A stretch of 64,000 nt of DNA. Source: Atrichornis clamosus. Its lineage: Eukaryota; Chordata; Aves; Passeriformes; Menuridae. The stretch is from contig WBMZ01012066.1 in assembly GCA_013400975.1 (NCBI GenBank), positions 38,579 through 102,578 of the forward strand, given 5' to 3'. The position numbers were made by a program, and so were the translations under genes. The notes below the pieces were generated by a model. The model made no database searches. It was not told the origin of the DNA and saw only the letters and a program-made list of their open reading frames with translations. Shown one piece after another: positions 12,582 to 24,869 of this stretch. Every line of letters starts with the position of its first letter. Positions within the stretch are counted from its first letter, which is position 1.

Positions 12582-14171
12582 CAGGCATATGGGGAGAGTC
12601 TATACAGAAGCCAGCCAAGAGGAAGAAGCAACTAAAATAAACAGATGGGTGGACAGGGAGGAAATAATATTAAGTAGTTAAACACATAATATAGTGTCTG
12701 GAGAGAAAAATAAAAGGGCTAAGAAAAAAATATCAGGGAAGAACACTTCTCTCCTTCCTTACAACACACACAGAGCAAGTGACAAGGATTTTTGGGGGAA
12801 AATGTGGTGTCTGTAAACAAATAGAGAGATTTTAAAGATTAATATAAGGGACTTAGCAGCACATGTAGAGGGGACAGACTCCATTTTGTGTTACTCTGGA
12901 ATAAATAAAAGTAACTTTACTGTCTTTCAATGAGGTTCTTCTAGATTTACACTAACATAATTGAAAGCAGAATCTGGCCCAGAAAGTGGATTATTGAATT
13001 TAACCAAAACATTATGATGAAGTGAAAAATCAGCAGAGGCTAAAATAGTGATGGATATAAACTCCAGCTGGTCAAATAATGAAAGACAGGTTCATAAATA
13101 TGTGACTCAAATCTGATTTTTTTGCTACCAGTGAATTCACCCTCTTCATTACTCTCCTAGCCTCTTATTTAAAAGTTTAGTCATCTAGTCATGGTGAAGA
13201 AACAATGTGAATCTGTGTGGAAACTGTAAATGTAGTAAACAATTCACCAAATGAACAATCTGAACTACACAGGAAAAAATGAAGTATTTGTTATCAGTAA
13301 TCACTCAAGGAGAAGTAACTCACAAGGAGACAAATTCTTTGCCTCTCTGATTGCCCTATTCCCCTGCAGCCAGTTCTGGTGACAGCAAATCATTCCCTCA
13401 TTAGGTGCAGGGCTTCACCAACAAAAGGTGAACAAGACAGATCTTTAACTCAAGGATTTAAAATCTGGTTTATGAAGAACACATAGAAAAAATACCATAA
13501 TGTATATGTTGGGAACTCCTTAATGTCCCTGAGACCACGCATAGTGATGGTGGCAACAAAGAAGGGATGAGCCTATTTGGCATTGGATCAGCTCCAATTC
13601 CAGTTCAGCAAAACTCCCTTCCTAGCATATTAGTACAAAGCTAGCAACAATACTTGTCACAGAATAATGAAGAATGTTGAAGCACTAGTAACCACAGGAC
13701 AGAAGCGTAAAAAATCCAGTGTCTGGACTGGATCCAATCTGCCTGGAATAATTTGAATTTACAGAATTTGACATTACATTTTAAATGCATGTCTTTAGTC
13801 TGTGTACTGTGTAGTAAAAGGAGATGTTGCCTTAGCAGAAACCAGTAAGCATTGCCTTCCTGTCTGTCAGAAAGAGAGAAAAAAGCTAAGAGGGACATAA
13901 AGAAAAACTGAAAAAAGCAAAACAGGCACGTCTTGAAAAATACTGACGGAGCTACCATTCACTAAGGCTCGGATGCACAATGGCAACTTTGCGGTTGTGC
14001 CCATGAAAGCAGATTGGGTTTTTTTGAAAAAGGGTGACATTTGCTGCTTAGATGTAATAGAGGAAAGAAAAATGATACAGCTCTGCTCTCTACCTTTCCC
14101 AAGTGGAGCAGTTATTCCAGGCTCTTAGCCTACTAGAAAGCTTTAGTGAGCACATGGTACTTCTCTTTCAG

Positions 14172-14223
14172 TCCTGCTGCCTCCTCTCCCATCCCTAAGG
14201 AGGAGAAAACTATTTTGGACCAA
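14172..14223 (+). other. Exon candidate (52 bp, plus strand)
   Basis: A good acceptor (TGGTACTTCTCTTTCAG) precedes 52 bases followed by the donor GTGAGT. Reading after the first base gives 17 open codons with the protein-like peptide PAASSPIPKEEKTILDQ. A second frame is also open, the third is not. I do not recognise the gene, and a chance acceptor-donor pair is possible. If real it is an internal exon entered in phase 2 and left in phase 0. Confidence 0.22.
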
Positions 14224-14762
14224 GTGAGTTTTAGAGACGTGTAAACCCCAGTGATTCAGTGAATCAAATGTTCATCTTTTAGGATTTGGAGGAGATAAGG
14301 GAAATATCATAACTTAAATGAGCAGACACAAAGTCTATCTTCCTAGAATGGCTAGGGACAATCTACTACATGTATTTTCTCTGTGAGATCTTCTTCTCCT
14401 TCGTCCCAAGAAACAGGGGTAATCTATACAGTCACCCAAATGTTGCCATCTAGACCATACAGCTGTAGGTACTGGGAATGCAACGGTTACTGGTTTGTTT
14501 TTTGGGTTTTGGTTTTGGGTTTTTTTAATTCTTAAATGTAAAAATAAGTATCAAGGAAAGGGAGGAGCTTGGAGACAATTATTGTCTTTCAGAGGTGCAG
14601 AAAAGTATGAGGGGATTCACATTTACTGAGAGACAATGATCTTATTTTGTTGTAGTCACTTGAAGGGAGTGGAGAGGGAATTCTGCAAAAGAAAAAAAGG
14701 TGTCTGCTCCAAGGCTGTTTGTCTGGGTATTGCTTTGGGTTGCTGCTGGGAGCAAGGAAGAT

Positions 14763-14806
14763 ATATCCAGAGGAGGAGAAAGAGATATCCAGAGGAGGAG
14801 AAAATG
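14763..14806. repeat. 22-bp tandem duplication
   Basis: ATATCCAGAGGAGGAGAAA occurs at 14763 and again at 14785 in direct tandem. The period of 22 shifts any reading frame, so it has no coding explanation. Confidence 0.8.
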
Positions 14807-15180
14807 GTAGTAATAAACTACAGGTTCTTGTGAAGACAGGAAACAGAGTGCAAGGAAGCACAGTGTGTGCTGTGCCGTTCAGGCTGGGCTGTGCTACTGC
14901 CACGCTAATTCAATGACTTCCTAAAGCAATCTGAATCTTCATGTAGGCTTTAGTAACACGTTTCTGTCTTGGGAGACAGGTGTAGCTACAGAGTTACATT
15001 GCACCACTATCCCTTACTCTTTCCAAGTTTCTGAAGCCAAAAAAATAAATTAATAGTGTTAGCTGTTAGAAAGTAATAATTTTAAATGATGGTATGAAGG
15101 TTTTATTCTCAGTTCTCTAACTTTCAGGATTTAAAACACCATCAGTAGTTTTCACCTTTCCACTAAGAGCAATGACTTTT

Positions 15181-15232
15181 TGTTTGGATTTGTTTTGTTC
15201 GGGGGTTTTTTTGTTTGTTTGTTTGTTTTTTA
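15181..15232. repeat. G/T-skewed low-complexity tract with (TTTG)n
   Basis: Almost C-free on the plus strand, ending in five TTTG units after a GGGGG run. Similar short G/T tracts occur at about 14490-14527 and 21840-21900. Confidence 0.75.
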
Positions 15233-16079
15233 TATTCAGATTACCGTAATAACTCTCTGCTGCAAAAGAGAACCTTTGGTGGACTTGCAGGCTTACAACT
15301 TTACAGGCTGCAAATGATGGTATTTTAAACAAGCCATTTGGAACTGTACTTGGTGTTTTAAAAGATGTACCTAAAGTTTTACATTGCCTGCATTAACCCT
15401 TAGAAGATAAGCACAAGATCACACTAAATTCAGGGTTAGATTTAGAAATGAACTTTTCATATCATTCTTCACACTGCGTGGTATATTATCTTCTCCATTG
15501 AAAGCACCTGAAATTTCCTAGCTTGTAGGTTCCCCCAGGAATGGAATACCATGCTGTGTCCATTTTTGGATGAGATATTGCCATACTCTCTTCAAAGGGT
15601 TCATAAGAATTCATTATTTTGGAGCAAATGACTCTTCATTCCAAAATGAGTAGAATGGATGAGAAACTGGATTTTAGTTTCAACAAGTTTTACTTAGATC
15701 AGAAGAGCTTCCTCTATATTTTTCATAAAAGAGTGACGTTATCCACTACTGGGAAGATTCCTTTGCTCTGTGTTTGTGTTTAACTGCCACTTGTAAGAAT
15801 TATGCAGACACATCTGTAGAAAAAATGCCGTTCTTCAGTTGTGTTCAGAAAACATGGGGATAGATTTTCTTTATTATTATTGGTCTAAAAAGCATTAGTA
15901 TTGACTTACAGATGGTCACCTATGCTGGAAGCTTATGAAAGAATCTTAAATTGTGGAAAGATTATTCTAAATTTAGGGAAACATCAACTCCCTAATGCTA
16001 AAGGTGGAGTCATGCTGCTAAACATATTAGTATTTCTTAATTCAAACACCTGTTCTGCCTGAAAGATACATAAAAAAGC

Positions 16080-16490
16080 TCTTATTTATTGCTTGCATCT
16101 CCATTTCAGATTTAATCTCACTATAAATTCATCTCATGTTAATTTATGTGCAAACAAAGACACACACATTTTAAATATCCGAAATGCTGGAAATAAACTT
16201 ATTTTTAATTTTGTGCTTGTTTTCCATTTGTCAACCAGCAAATGAAAGGACTGAATAAATCATGCACTAATTGCCAGCGGTGCTAAATTTAGTGTGAGAT
16301 CTGGAATCCTTTTGATCAAAACCGCTGAATATGAAATCGTCCTCAGCTCTCTAGGCAACTTTATCCGCCTTTCTATTCTCCATCTGTCAGTCACCTGGGA
16401 ATTTGTGAACTATTCCATATGTCAGGCTTGTCAATCACAATGGAATGTGGGAACTATCTGCCTACTGCATAGGAATTCTTGTTAAAAATT
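16080..16490. promoter_or_regulatory. Candidate enhancer-like block with clustered factor sites
   Basis: Unique, non-repetitive sequence with several recognised developmental transcription-factor words packed between about 16384 and 16460. CTGTCAGTCA and TGTCAATCA are reverse complements of PBX/MEIS-type sites. CACCTG is an E-box. ACAATGG is a SOX core and GGAATG a TEAD core. GTGGGAA is an RBPJ-like core. Each word alone is common; the clustering and the absence of repeats are what resemble vertebrate conserved non-coding elements. Conservation cannot be checked here. Confidence 0.25.
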
Positions 16491-16499
16491 AATCTGCAT

Positions 16500-19400
16500 T
16501 AAACTAGATGTTCTATATTTTGAATACCGTATTGTTTAGTGTTGCTAAACATTTTTACCTATATAAGGCTAATGAGAAATTATATTTGACATGATTATTT
16601 GGATATGTTTTTCAAGTTTTTTTTTATATGTACAAAGAATTTTTTTTACTAGTTCTGGAAGACTTAGGAAATGTTGATTTTTTTTCACTTATTTCACTTG
16701 TTCTGAATTTTCTCAATCAATTCCTCAGGGTCTGGAATTTTAGATTCTTTTTCTCAGCCCAAAGGTGATCTTTGTTTCTAAAGAGGGGCAAGGAAGTTTG
16801 TTGCAGCCATCTTTGACTGGATAAATTTAGGGAGAGAATATATTCTCTCCAGTCTCCTAAGTGTTTTGCTAGAACTTGTTGAACAACTGAACCCAGAAAC
16901 TTTAAAAGTATAATCTACATTAGCAAAAAGATGACATGGACAGATGTTTCTATTTTCACTTAAAGAAATTTTATTTAAAAATTCTGTTCACTTTCCCTAT
17001 ATTTTCATAAGGACTGATTTAAATATACCTTCTGTTACAATGCGGTGAGATACAAATGTATCTATTGAATCTTCTACTATTAATAAATAACATTGGAACA
17101 CTTCTTCAATTAAAGTTGAATTCACACCATTTTAAGTGGAATTAGCTCTAGTCAATGGCAACTTTCTAAAGAAAGTTAAAAGTGTATGACTACATTAAAT
17201 ATCCTTTCCAATAAATATTAAAAAAATTCAGATTCATGTTTATGCTGTTGCGTTACACGTAATTGGGTTTGATGGGGAAGGAACACCTCACTGGACAGCT
17301 CTTATGATGACTTTTATTTTTATTCCAGCCCTTTCCCCTCTTCGCCCTGCTTCCAGCTGACCTTTTTTCCATTAGTCACCTATTTCCACTGGTTGAAAAA
17401 CTCAGGTGGACTGTGTGTGCTGGGAGCTGAAGTTGCATTCACCTGAAGTTCACCTGGCTTTTCTTGCACCCATTGAACTTGTGCCTGGAGCAATAACTCA
17501 TACAGTCCACTCCGGGCAAAGGGAGCATCCATCTGTCTTTAGCTGCTGCACTGCTGCACTTGAAATTAGTAATGCTCCTACCCAAATTACCAAAATAATC
17601 AAGTTACCACTGACAGAAATCTTAAATTTTATACTCGCTTTTCTACTTCTGTGGCAGCAACATTGCACAACACATGTCATTTTTGCTTTTAATATCCTCG
17701 TTAAAAGAAAATGTAAAGCTTATACATGTTTAAACCATGAAATATATACACATTTTTCTGTGTCATTTAAAAGCAGAAAAACATCAAAATCAAGTTCCTC
17801 CTTTATCTTCAGTATATGGAAGAAATGCTTGAAGGTTACTTAAAGGATATTTACAAACACAACTTATATAAATTTTTAAAAAGTTATTTATCATATGAAA
17901 AGGCAGATATGTAATGACAAATGATATTCTTCAAACTTCTAATACATTCCTTGATAATTTTAGGTTGGGAACAAAAAGTGGTATTTCACTGCAATGAATG
18001 TTAACACAAATTTTTTCTCTTATTAACTTTTGTCTTAGTATCTTTTTCTAAGGCACATAAACGGTGCAATTTACATTTTACTTTAATTGTGACTGTCTTA
18101 CAATGAAGTTTTATTTTCTCGCTACTTTGACCTTTAGAATGATCTGGTATATCTAGAAGTTTGCCTGTTTCATCTAACTATCAGCAGGTCAAACAAACGC
18201 TGTAAAGTACTTTTACAAAGTTTTCATGCCTTGTATTTCATAGCCTCTCTCAGAACCTGAGCCCAGTTTTATGCTCCCTTCTGAACAGTTTACTTTTTCC
18301 TTCTTATTCTGTACTTTTGACCTTCAAAATTTTGAATATTTACACAAACATTACCACAATTTTAGCAGTCTTCTGATCTTCTGAAATGTAGGAGCTTCGT
18401 AAAGGCTTCTGAAAAAAATATCAGTGCTTTTTAAGTATGTCAATAATTCGACTAAATTCTTCCTCTATGTCTGCTAACAGTATCATATTGTAAGAAAGGT
18501 GCAATAAATTAAAAAAATAAAATAACAAACCAGCACATGATATATACATAACACTGTAAACACATGCAGTGCCATTGAAGACCATGCACTACAGACTGAG
18601 TTCAAAGGAAAAAAGTCTGAAGGAGCAAGGTTTGGTTTTAAATCCTCCTACCTTGAAAGTTAATCAGTTTTTCCTAAGCTTTATTTTTGCTCCCTTTTAA
18701 TGAGATTGAAACTCAGGAAAGAACTTTGTCTCTAATCCCGTGACTACTTACATTTTTATTACAACCTCTCAGTTAGGACTGTACTTTAAGGATTTCTGGA
18801 GGAATAGACACATTGTGTTTCTTGGGTAAAATTCTATTACTACAGTGGCTTCTCCAAAGAAGCTCACTAGTCGAGTGGGAAATTATTTTTCCTTTCAGAG
18901 TCCAAGAACTTTTGCATGCATCAAACAGTAGCTCTCTCAAAATTTTGTCACTTCACCTATGCATTGCCTTCATGACTTATTTTTATGTTGCCTTAAGGTG
19001 AGGCTTGATGTGTCAGTGGATGTCTCCACCAGATGCTGCTTTGGTTGCTTCTCAAGGGAAAATTAGCAGGAGCAGTTGTACCTTATACTGACTCACCATT
19101 ATCAGATGGGAAAAGAAACATGTGCGTGCTCTCACCTCTAAATGCCAGTGATTTTAGGCAGAACCACGGAAATTAAAGCTGAGTGTCACAAGTGCATACA
19201 GGCAAAAAGCATAATGCACTAGGTGACACAACAGTTGCCCTAAGTTTATAGATGTCCCAGACCTGATGGCTGGTGTAGGTAGGCACTGCAGTTCACTCTC
19301 TCCAGGCCTCACAGGTAGCTCTACATCAGCCATCAGGACAATTGACAGAGCCTGGAGGCAAGGCTCAGAAACAGCTCAGCCTCACGCCAGCTGGCACATA

Positions 19401-19820
19401 TATTTTGAAACATAAACATTTCTGACTTAGGGATTCCTTCCCTGATTTTTTTCTATTAATAAAAAAACCAAACCATACCAAAATTGTTTTCAAAAGTTTG
19501 CTTTGAATCGCTAAATATTTTTAGCTCTTCAAGCAATAATTTGCATTGAGGACTGTTCTCCCAGGAACATCAGACAACTCTGTGTGCCAAGCACTGAGGG
19601 AGATGACCTGCTCCCCACCTTGATATCACCTGCTCCTTCACAGACTGCAGTGATGTGGCTGCTGTTCTCTGACATCACTGCTCTGTCCCAGTGGGCCTCA
19701 TTCAGGTACAAGTGTGAAGAGGCAATAGTCAATTAATGTTATGAAACATTTTTAAATGTTTCTATATTAAAAATAAACAACCAAAAATTAACAGAGCCAT
19801 TCTAGGCTATCTTGAAATTT
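16500..19820. other. Unique AT-rich sequence, no gene seen
   Basis: About 3.3 kb with no recognised repeat or well-supported exon. The largest frame (17406-17843, plus, 145 codons) shows no domain or protein-like composition and I treat it as chance. Confidence 0.4.
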
Positions 19821-19826
19821 CAACTT

Positions 19827-19934
19827 GATATATGCATTTATATGTATTTTATAGATATATATGTATTTATTATCGTAATTGTTAATATTTATATACATAT
19901 ATATGTATGTATATATACTCACACATACACACAG
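19827..19934. repeat. TA/TATATG-rich tract
   Basis: Degenerate alternation of TATATG, TATATA and TATGTA grading into CACATACACACA. Typical of a decayed dinucleotide array. Confidence 0.7.
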
Positions 19935-20756
19935 TCAGAGGTATTTTCTTTTTCAATTGCAATGTATGTGATATAGAAATACTTTCAATATTTTTCACTC
20001 AGACTACTCCAAATGGGTAAGAAGATGAGCATGTACAGGAACTGAACAGTCTATGACTGGGTAAAAACCGTTGTTCCTCTTTAAGTAAGAACACTGTGCA
20101 GTCCTGTGACTGTGCCAAAAACTTACAGCAAAGTAGCATGAGCTGCAGGGGAAATAAGGGAGAGATCAAAGTCTCAGCAACCTCCTCCCTTAGTGTGCTG
20201 CCCCCGATCCTAGGCCTAACATAGTTTCATCTTGACTCTTATTTGTAAAACTGTGTGTTTGGTAAGGAAAGTCTTTTAATGGTGAGAAAGAAATATTGTT
20301 TATTGTTCTGGGAGATAGCATGAGTTCTAGAGACTCTATTTAGGAAAGATAGGAAGAAAAAAGAGAAGCGTAAAGGTGCTAAGTCCGATTTTAGCAAAGT
20401 TTTTCTTCCTGTTCTTTACAGCAGAACATTTTCTATGATGGCTGTATTTCCATGTCTGCATGCTTTGGGTGTAGCAAATTATCCATGAAACTGCTGATTT
20501 ACTGTGAATTAAGAGAAAAGCAGATCTATGACGGTACAGCTGTCAATATATTTTCTTTTTATTGTGATCAGCCAAGACAAATAATGTTTCAAAAGAGAGG
20601 AAATTATTTATCTATAGAAAATTATAGATGACCTAAATAGAAAGATAACCCAACTTCCAAAGTTTTTATCCAAGAATATAATGTCCTTCATATGAAATTG
20701 TTTCCTCCACTTATTCGAAATACATATTCATTCTGTGCTGTGTAAAAGCATGTTAC

Positions 20757-20808
20757 CTGTATTGAAGCCACAGAAGATATCCAGCCATTTTGTCAGGTTA
20801 TTGGGAAG
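20757..20808 (-). other. Exon candidate (52 bp, minus strand)
   Basis: On the minus strand a pyrimidine-rich acceptor (GCTTCTTCTTTTAG) precedes 52 bases ending CAG, followed by the donor GTAACA. The first frame is open for 17 codons and reads LPNNLTKWLDIFCGFNT, which looks protein-like, with hydrophobic and aromatic residues well mixed. I do not recognise the parent gene. The splice signals are good on both sides, but isolated 50-bp candidates arise by chance. If real, it enters in phase 0 and leaves in phase 1. Confidence 0.25.
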
Positions 20809-20904
20809 CTAAAAGAAGAAGCAGACCATTAATGAAATGTTGCACTTTCTTTTTCACTTTTCTTTCCCTTTCTCTTCTTGTCCTTGCTTATTAGAAATAA
20901 TGGA

Positions 20905-20922
20905 AATAATAATAATAATAAC
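20905..20922. repeat. Short (AAT)n microsatellite
   Basis: Five to six AAT units followed by AACAAC. Confidence 0.75.
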
Positions 20923-20999
20923 AACACATACCCATCCAAACATACACCTCCCCCTCCAATATAAGTTATTTGATATAATTTTTCCTGGTTTGTAATCCC

Positions 21000-22960
21000 A
21001 CTATGTAAGGTAACTTTAAAGAAAATTCAGCATTTAACAAGTGGCCATCACATACTTTTTTATTTTTATCTGAGGCATGGACATGCACAGACACATAATA
21101 GACCCACACAAAATGGTTACTATGAAAAGCTGGTCATTGCCAAACAGTGCAGTGCTGACCATGAAAATGTAAATCCTCAGTATAAGGGAAAGTTATGATT
21201 AGTCTTGTTTTATTTTTAGTGACCTGTATATTCCAAAATATACCAATATTAAATTTTTGAGCAGTGTTTTTTCCCCTTTCTTTGTTGCCTAATGATGACT
21301 TAAGTCGTGTCCTGTTGCCTAGCATAAATCTCTTCCTGCTTCTTTCCCTGATTTCCAGCAATGAGTAAGTATCACTTCAGCTTCTGGCTGATCACATCTG
21401 ATTGGTATCCAGGACAGAAGGGTCTCTCCCAGAGACCATATGAAGATACACTTCAATATGAAAGCTCAGCAGTCATACTGAACTTGCTTTCTATCAGCCA
21501 TCTTCAAATAAAAATTAGTAGATGCTTAGCCTGTTTCCTTCACTGCTCTTGCCTTCCACTTGAGACTGCAGCTCATGCCCTCACTGCTGTGGAGACTTTT
21601 GGATGACAGCTGCTCATCAACCCTCAGCCCAACGCCAGAGACAGTCCTTGCTCTCCATTCAAAGTATTTGGCTAAAGCAAAAGGTCTGAGAAGCTCTTGC
21701 CTTCAATTGTAAACTGTGGCCTCTGGCTCATATTACATCATTTGCAAGATGCAGTTATTCATCTGTAAATCAACTGAAAAGGAGCTTTACTGTCAAGGAA
21801 ATATCCAGGCTTGAATCTGACTTATGGCAGTTTTTATTTATTTATTTATCTGTTTTGGGGGCAGGTTATCTTGTGTTGTTTTGGTTTGTTTTTTTTTAAA
21901 CAGTGAAAGAACACTAAAGCAGTACTTTGAAAAATGTTACAAGGTATAAATAGCACTGCTGAGAGCAGAGCACATGCTTTGTTGTGTTATCACACAGCAG
22001 ATCCAACAATATACTACAGATCCATATTGTCAACTGAAATGGAAAAGAAAAACAGTTCAACAAGAATGCTTCTTAGGAAAACTACCCAATTTACTCGTGT
22101 GTGTCTCAAGGCCAAAGCATCTTATCTTTGCACAAATCATTCTTCTGTAGTGAGTAACAGCAATACTTCAAGTGGTTTTCTGTTTTGTGTCGTAAGAGGC
22201 TCTCTCTATTGATGTTGCTAACAGGAAGCCTGTACCATGATTTTAAACTAGAAAGATGTACACAGTTTTTTATTCTAGAATAAAAAAAGTTGTATACCAG
22301 ATACGTTATCAGTATTAAGCTCATAGAACCTGTACAAATACAGTTTTTCCATAATAATAATAATGTCTTTATTTTTTTATTATAGGCTGCAAAGTTGAGC
22401 CTTTTATTGCACTGTTGGTTTGCTGGTTTGGGTTTTTTTTTACTTTTGAAATAAATTTTATCAATTTGAGACCAAATCACATCAACAGGAGAAAAGTATT
22501 CAGCCAATAGTGATCACTTTTTTTTTGCAATCATTACTCAGTTACTCTACTCAATGCACAGATATTGGCTGAAGTACACAAGACCAATTAAAATAGGAAC
22601 ACTGGCAAGAAAACATAATGATACTTCCTTCAATTTATTAGTTACGGTAAATGGCTTACAACAAACCAAAAAGCCAGTAACATATTCTGAGATGGATGCA
22701 TTGCTTCTGTACTGTGGATAATTAAGTGTTTTGGTGGGAATTTGTTCGTAGGACTGATATACAATTAGACAAATTTGTTCCCATATCATGTTTCATTGAA
22801 GTCTGTATGAGTCTTCTATGCTTGGCAATGGGTCCTGATCCTAGATGCTTTTATGCCTGATTAATTGTCAATATTAGGCAGGAGTTTGCTCATTAGCTCC
22901 TAGCAGGGCACATCTCAAATTGCAGTAAGCTCCATTTAGAGATGATATGCTGTTAATAAA
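21000..22960. other. Unique sequence, no gene seen
   Basis: No recognised repeat beyond short (TTTA)n (about 21836-21850) and (AAT)n (about 22352-22364) runs. The 133-codon minus frame at 22106-22507 is lysine/asparagine/tyrosine-rich, as expected from AT-rich DNA, and has no family features. Confidence 0.4.
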
Positions 22961-22967
22961 CTGCATG

Positions 22968-23140
22968 GATTGTGTGTGTGTGTGAATCTGTTAGCTGCCT
23001 ATATGCCTATACCTATGTATGCATTACATGTATATATATATATGTATAGATATATATATAATATATATATATTATGCATGTATGTACGCACACAAACATA
23101 TACATACATGTGTGTGTACCTATATACACACATAGGCACA
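22968..23140. repeat. Compound (TG)n / (TA)n / (CA)n microsatellite cluster
   Basis: A (TG)7 run at about 22970-22984, then a long TATATA/ATATAT tract at about 23031-23074, then GTATGTACGCACAC and TATACACACA runs. Likely length-polymorphic. Confidence 0.85.
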
Positions 23141-23149
23141 CATCAGTTA

Positions 23150-24790
23150 GCTCCATGGAAGAAAGGAATAAATACAAATTATTCCCCTGCATGCAAGTTG
23201 TGGCTGCAAGTGCTGCTAACTTATTCAGGGCTCCCTAGTGAATAAAAACATCCCAAATTAAATTTACTGTGTATTATTCATGCTACATTTTAAGTTTTCA
23301 ATCTGTCATGTCAACTGCTTTAAATCATATCTAAACCAATGTGCTAAACAGACATCACTTTTAAACAAAAGGAAGTAAATTAAAGAGCAACTTGCTGTAC
23401 AACAGACATTTGTTTTGTACATTCATTTTCCAAGGACTTCATTTCTTCATCAAGAGAGATAGAAGGTGGACAGAGAAGTAACTGATAATGCAAACTGTTT
23501 CTTCCAGATCAATTTGACCTCCTAACTAGTAATACTGCTGTGCTCAACAATTCAGCCTCCATGATAAAATCTGACTGTTCCCAGATCATAAAGTACTTAT
23601 GTCTAAAAAGTAAATATGCTTTATTAACGTAATTGTTGCTGCTCCTAGATTTTTAAAACCCTCCTGTCAGCTGAAGATGAAGTTTGTATGACAGTATTAG
23701 TAAAAGTTTGTCCAACAAGCTCATGGGAATCAACAGGAAGTTACAAAAAGGAATCAGCAAATTTCCCATCATAAAAGATTATGCATGCTGAGCATGAACA
23801 CTAAAGAAGGAAACTCTGGAAAAAGTGAAAAACAAAACAAACCAGACATTACCTATTTCAGTCTCATCTGTGAGGGAACAAAGGTGTAAGTAGTAGTAAG
23901 GTCTATTCTTTACGTGTAAAACCGTGAACAAAAGCAGTGATCTAGTTGGTTTTATTCTTCAATGAGACAATGCTGCCTCCACATTCTCTGGTGCTGTAAC
24001 TACATTTCAGAGATGACAATGAGATACTTTCCTCAGGAGATCTTCTGTCGTCAGAATACCAACTGTGAGTTGTTACTCACAGTGCTCAAACATGAGAAGG
24101 GGTTGCTAGTGCGTTTTTTCACGCAATTCCACTAAGAATCAAAGATTACCAAATTGAGTCAACAAAACACTTAATCCTTGGGTTAACAAAAAAAAGACTA
24201 CAGAAATATGAATATAAATACCTATGCGGACCTCTGTTGGAAAATACATGCAAAGACAGAAACCAGGGTAAGGAAATGGCCTTTAAAAATACCCAGAAAA
24301 GATAAAATTGTGCTTTGATTTATTTTTACAATATTTGTCAAATGTTGTATTTCAATATCAAGAAAATAGGACATTGACTCACTTGATTCAGTAACTTCAG
24401 TTTATAAACCCCAAACTATCTTGATAATAACATGAGGAGCTAGTTGCAGATTTCGTCTATAATCAGCCCTCACATGCTAACACACGATCAAGCATGACTG
24501 AAATATGGATCTATCAAACAGGGACCACTGAAATGTTACTCAGACATCTGCAGCAGGATTGACTACTATCGTCACACTTTGGAATAAGTAAGGTGCTATG
24601 GTTATCTCTAAAACTGAATCAATTTCCAAAATGACGTTTTCCAAGACTGTTAGGTTTGAGGTAAAACCAGTGCCGATTAACACTTAATTCAAAACAGTTA
24701 TTTCTTTGCTTGAGACTTTAAATTCTGCAGTTCTTATGACAGTGAAGAAATGTATTTGTGTGTAATGCAAAAATATGTGGTTTCAATTTT
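23150..24790. other. Unique sequence, no gene seen
   Basis: About 1.6 kb without recognised features. A 15-base minus-strand micro-exon can be drawn at about 23855-23869 behind a strong pyrimidine tract, but it is too short to support. Confidence 0.4.
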
Positions 24791-24800
24791 GATTTTACAG

Positions 24801-24863
24801 TCAAAATCCTTTCTGTTCATCTTCAAAGAACAGAAGGCGGCATTTTGGGGACAAACAGAGAAG
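24801..24863 (+). other. Exon candidate (63 bp, plus strand)
   Basis: The acceptor TTTTGATTTTACAG precedes 63 bases, followed by the donor GTATGC. All three frames are open. The phase-0 frame contains FLFIFKEQKAAFWGQTEK and another contains HLQRTEGGILGTNREG. The length is a multiple of three, so inclusion would not shift a frame. The gene is not recognised and the donor is only moderate. Confidence 0.18.
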
Positions 24864-24869
24864 GTATGC

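Noticed and set aside
14490..14530. G-quadruplex or telomere-like GGGTTTT run
   Set aside because: Only irregular GGG/GG groups within a T-rich tract, not a telomeric repeat and not four regular G-runs.
17406..17843. 145-codon plus-strand frame as a gene
   Set aside because: No motif, no promoter or splice context, and AT-driven composition.
23855..23869. 15-base minus-strand micro-exon
   Set aside because: Good pyrimidine tract, but the segment contains a stop in one frame and cannot be supported by sequence alone.
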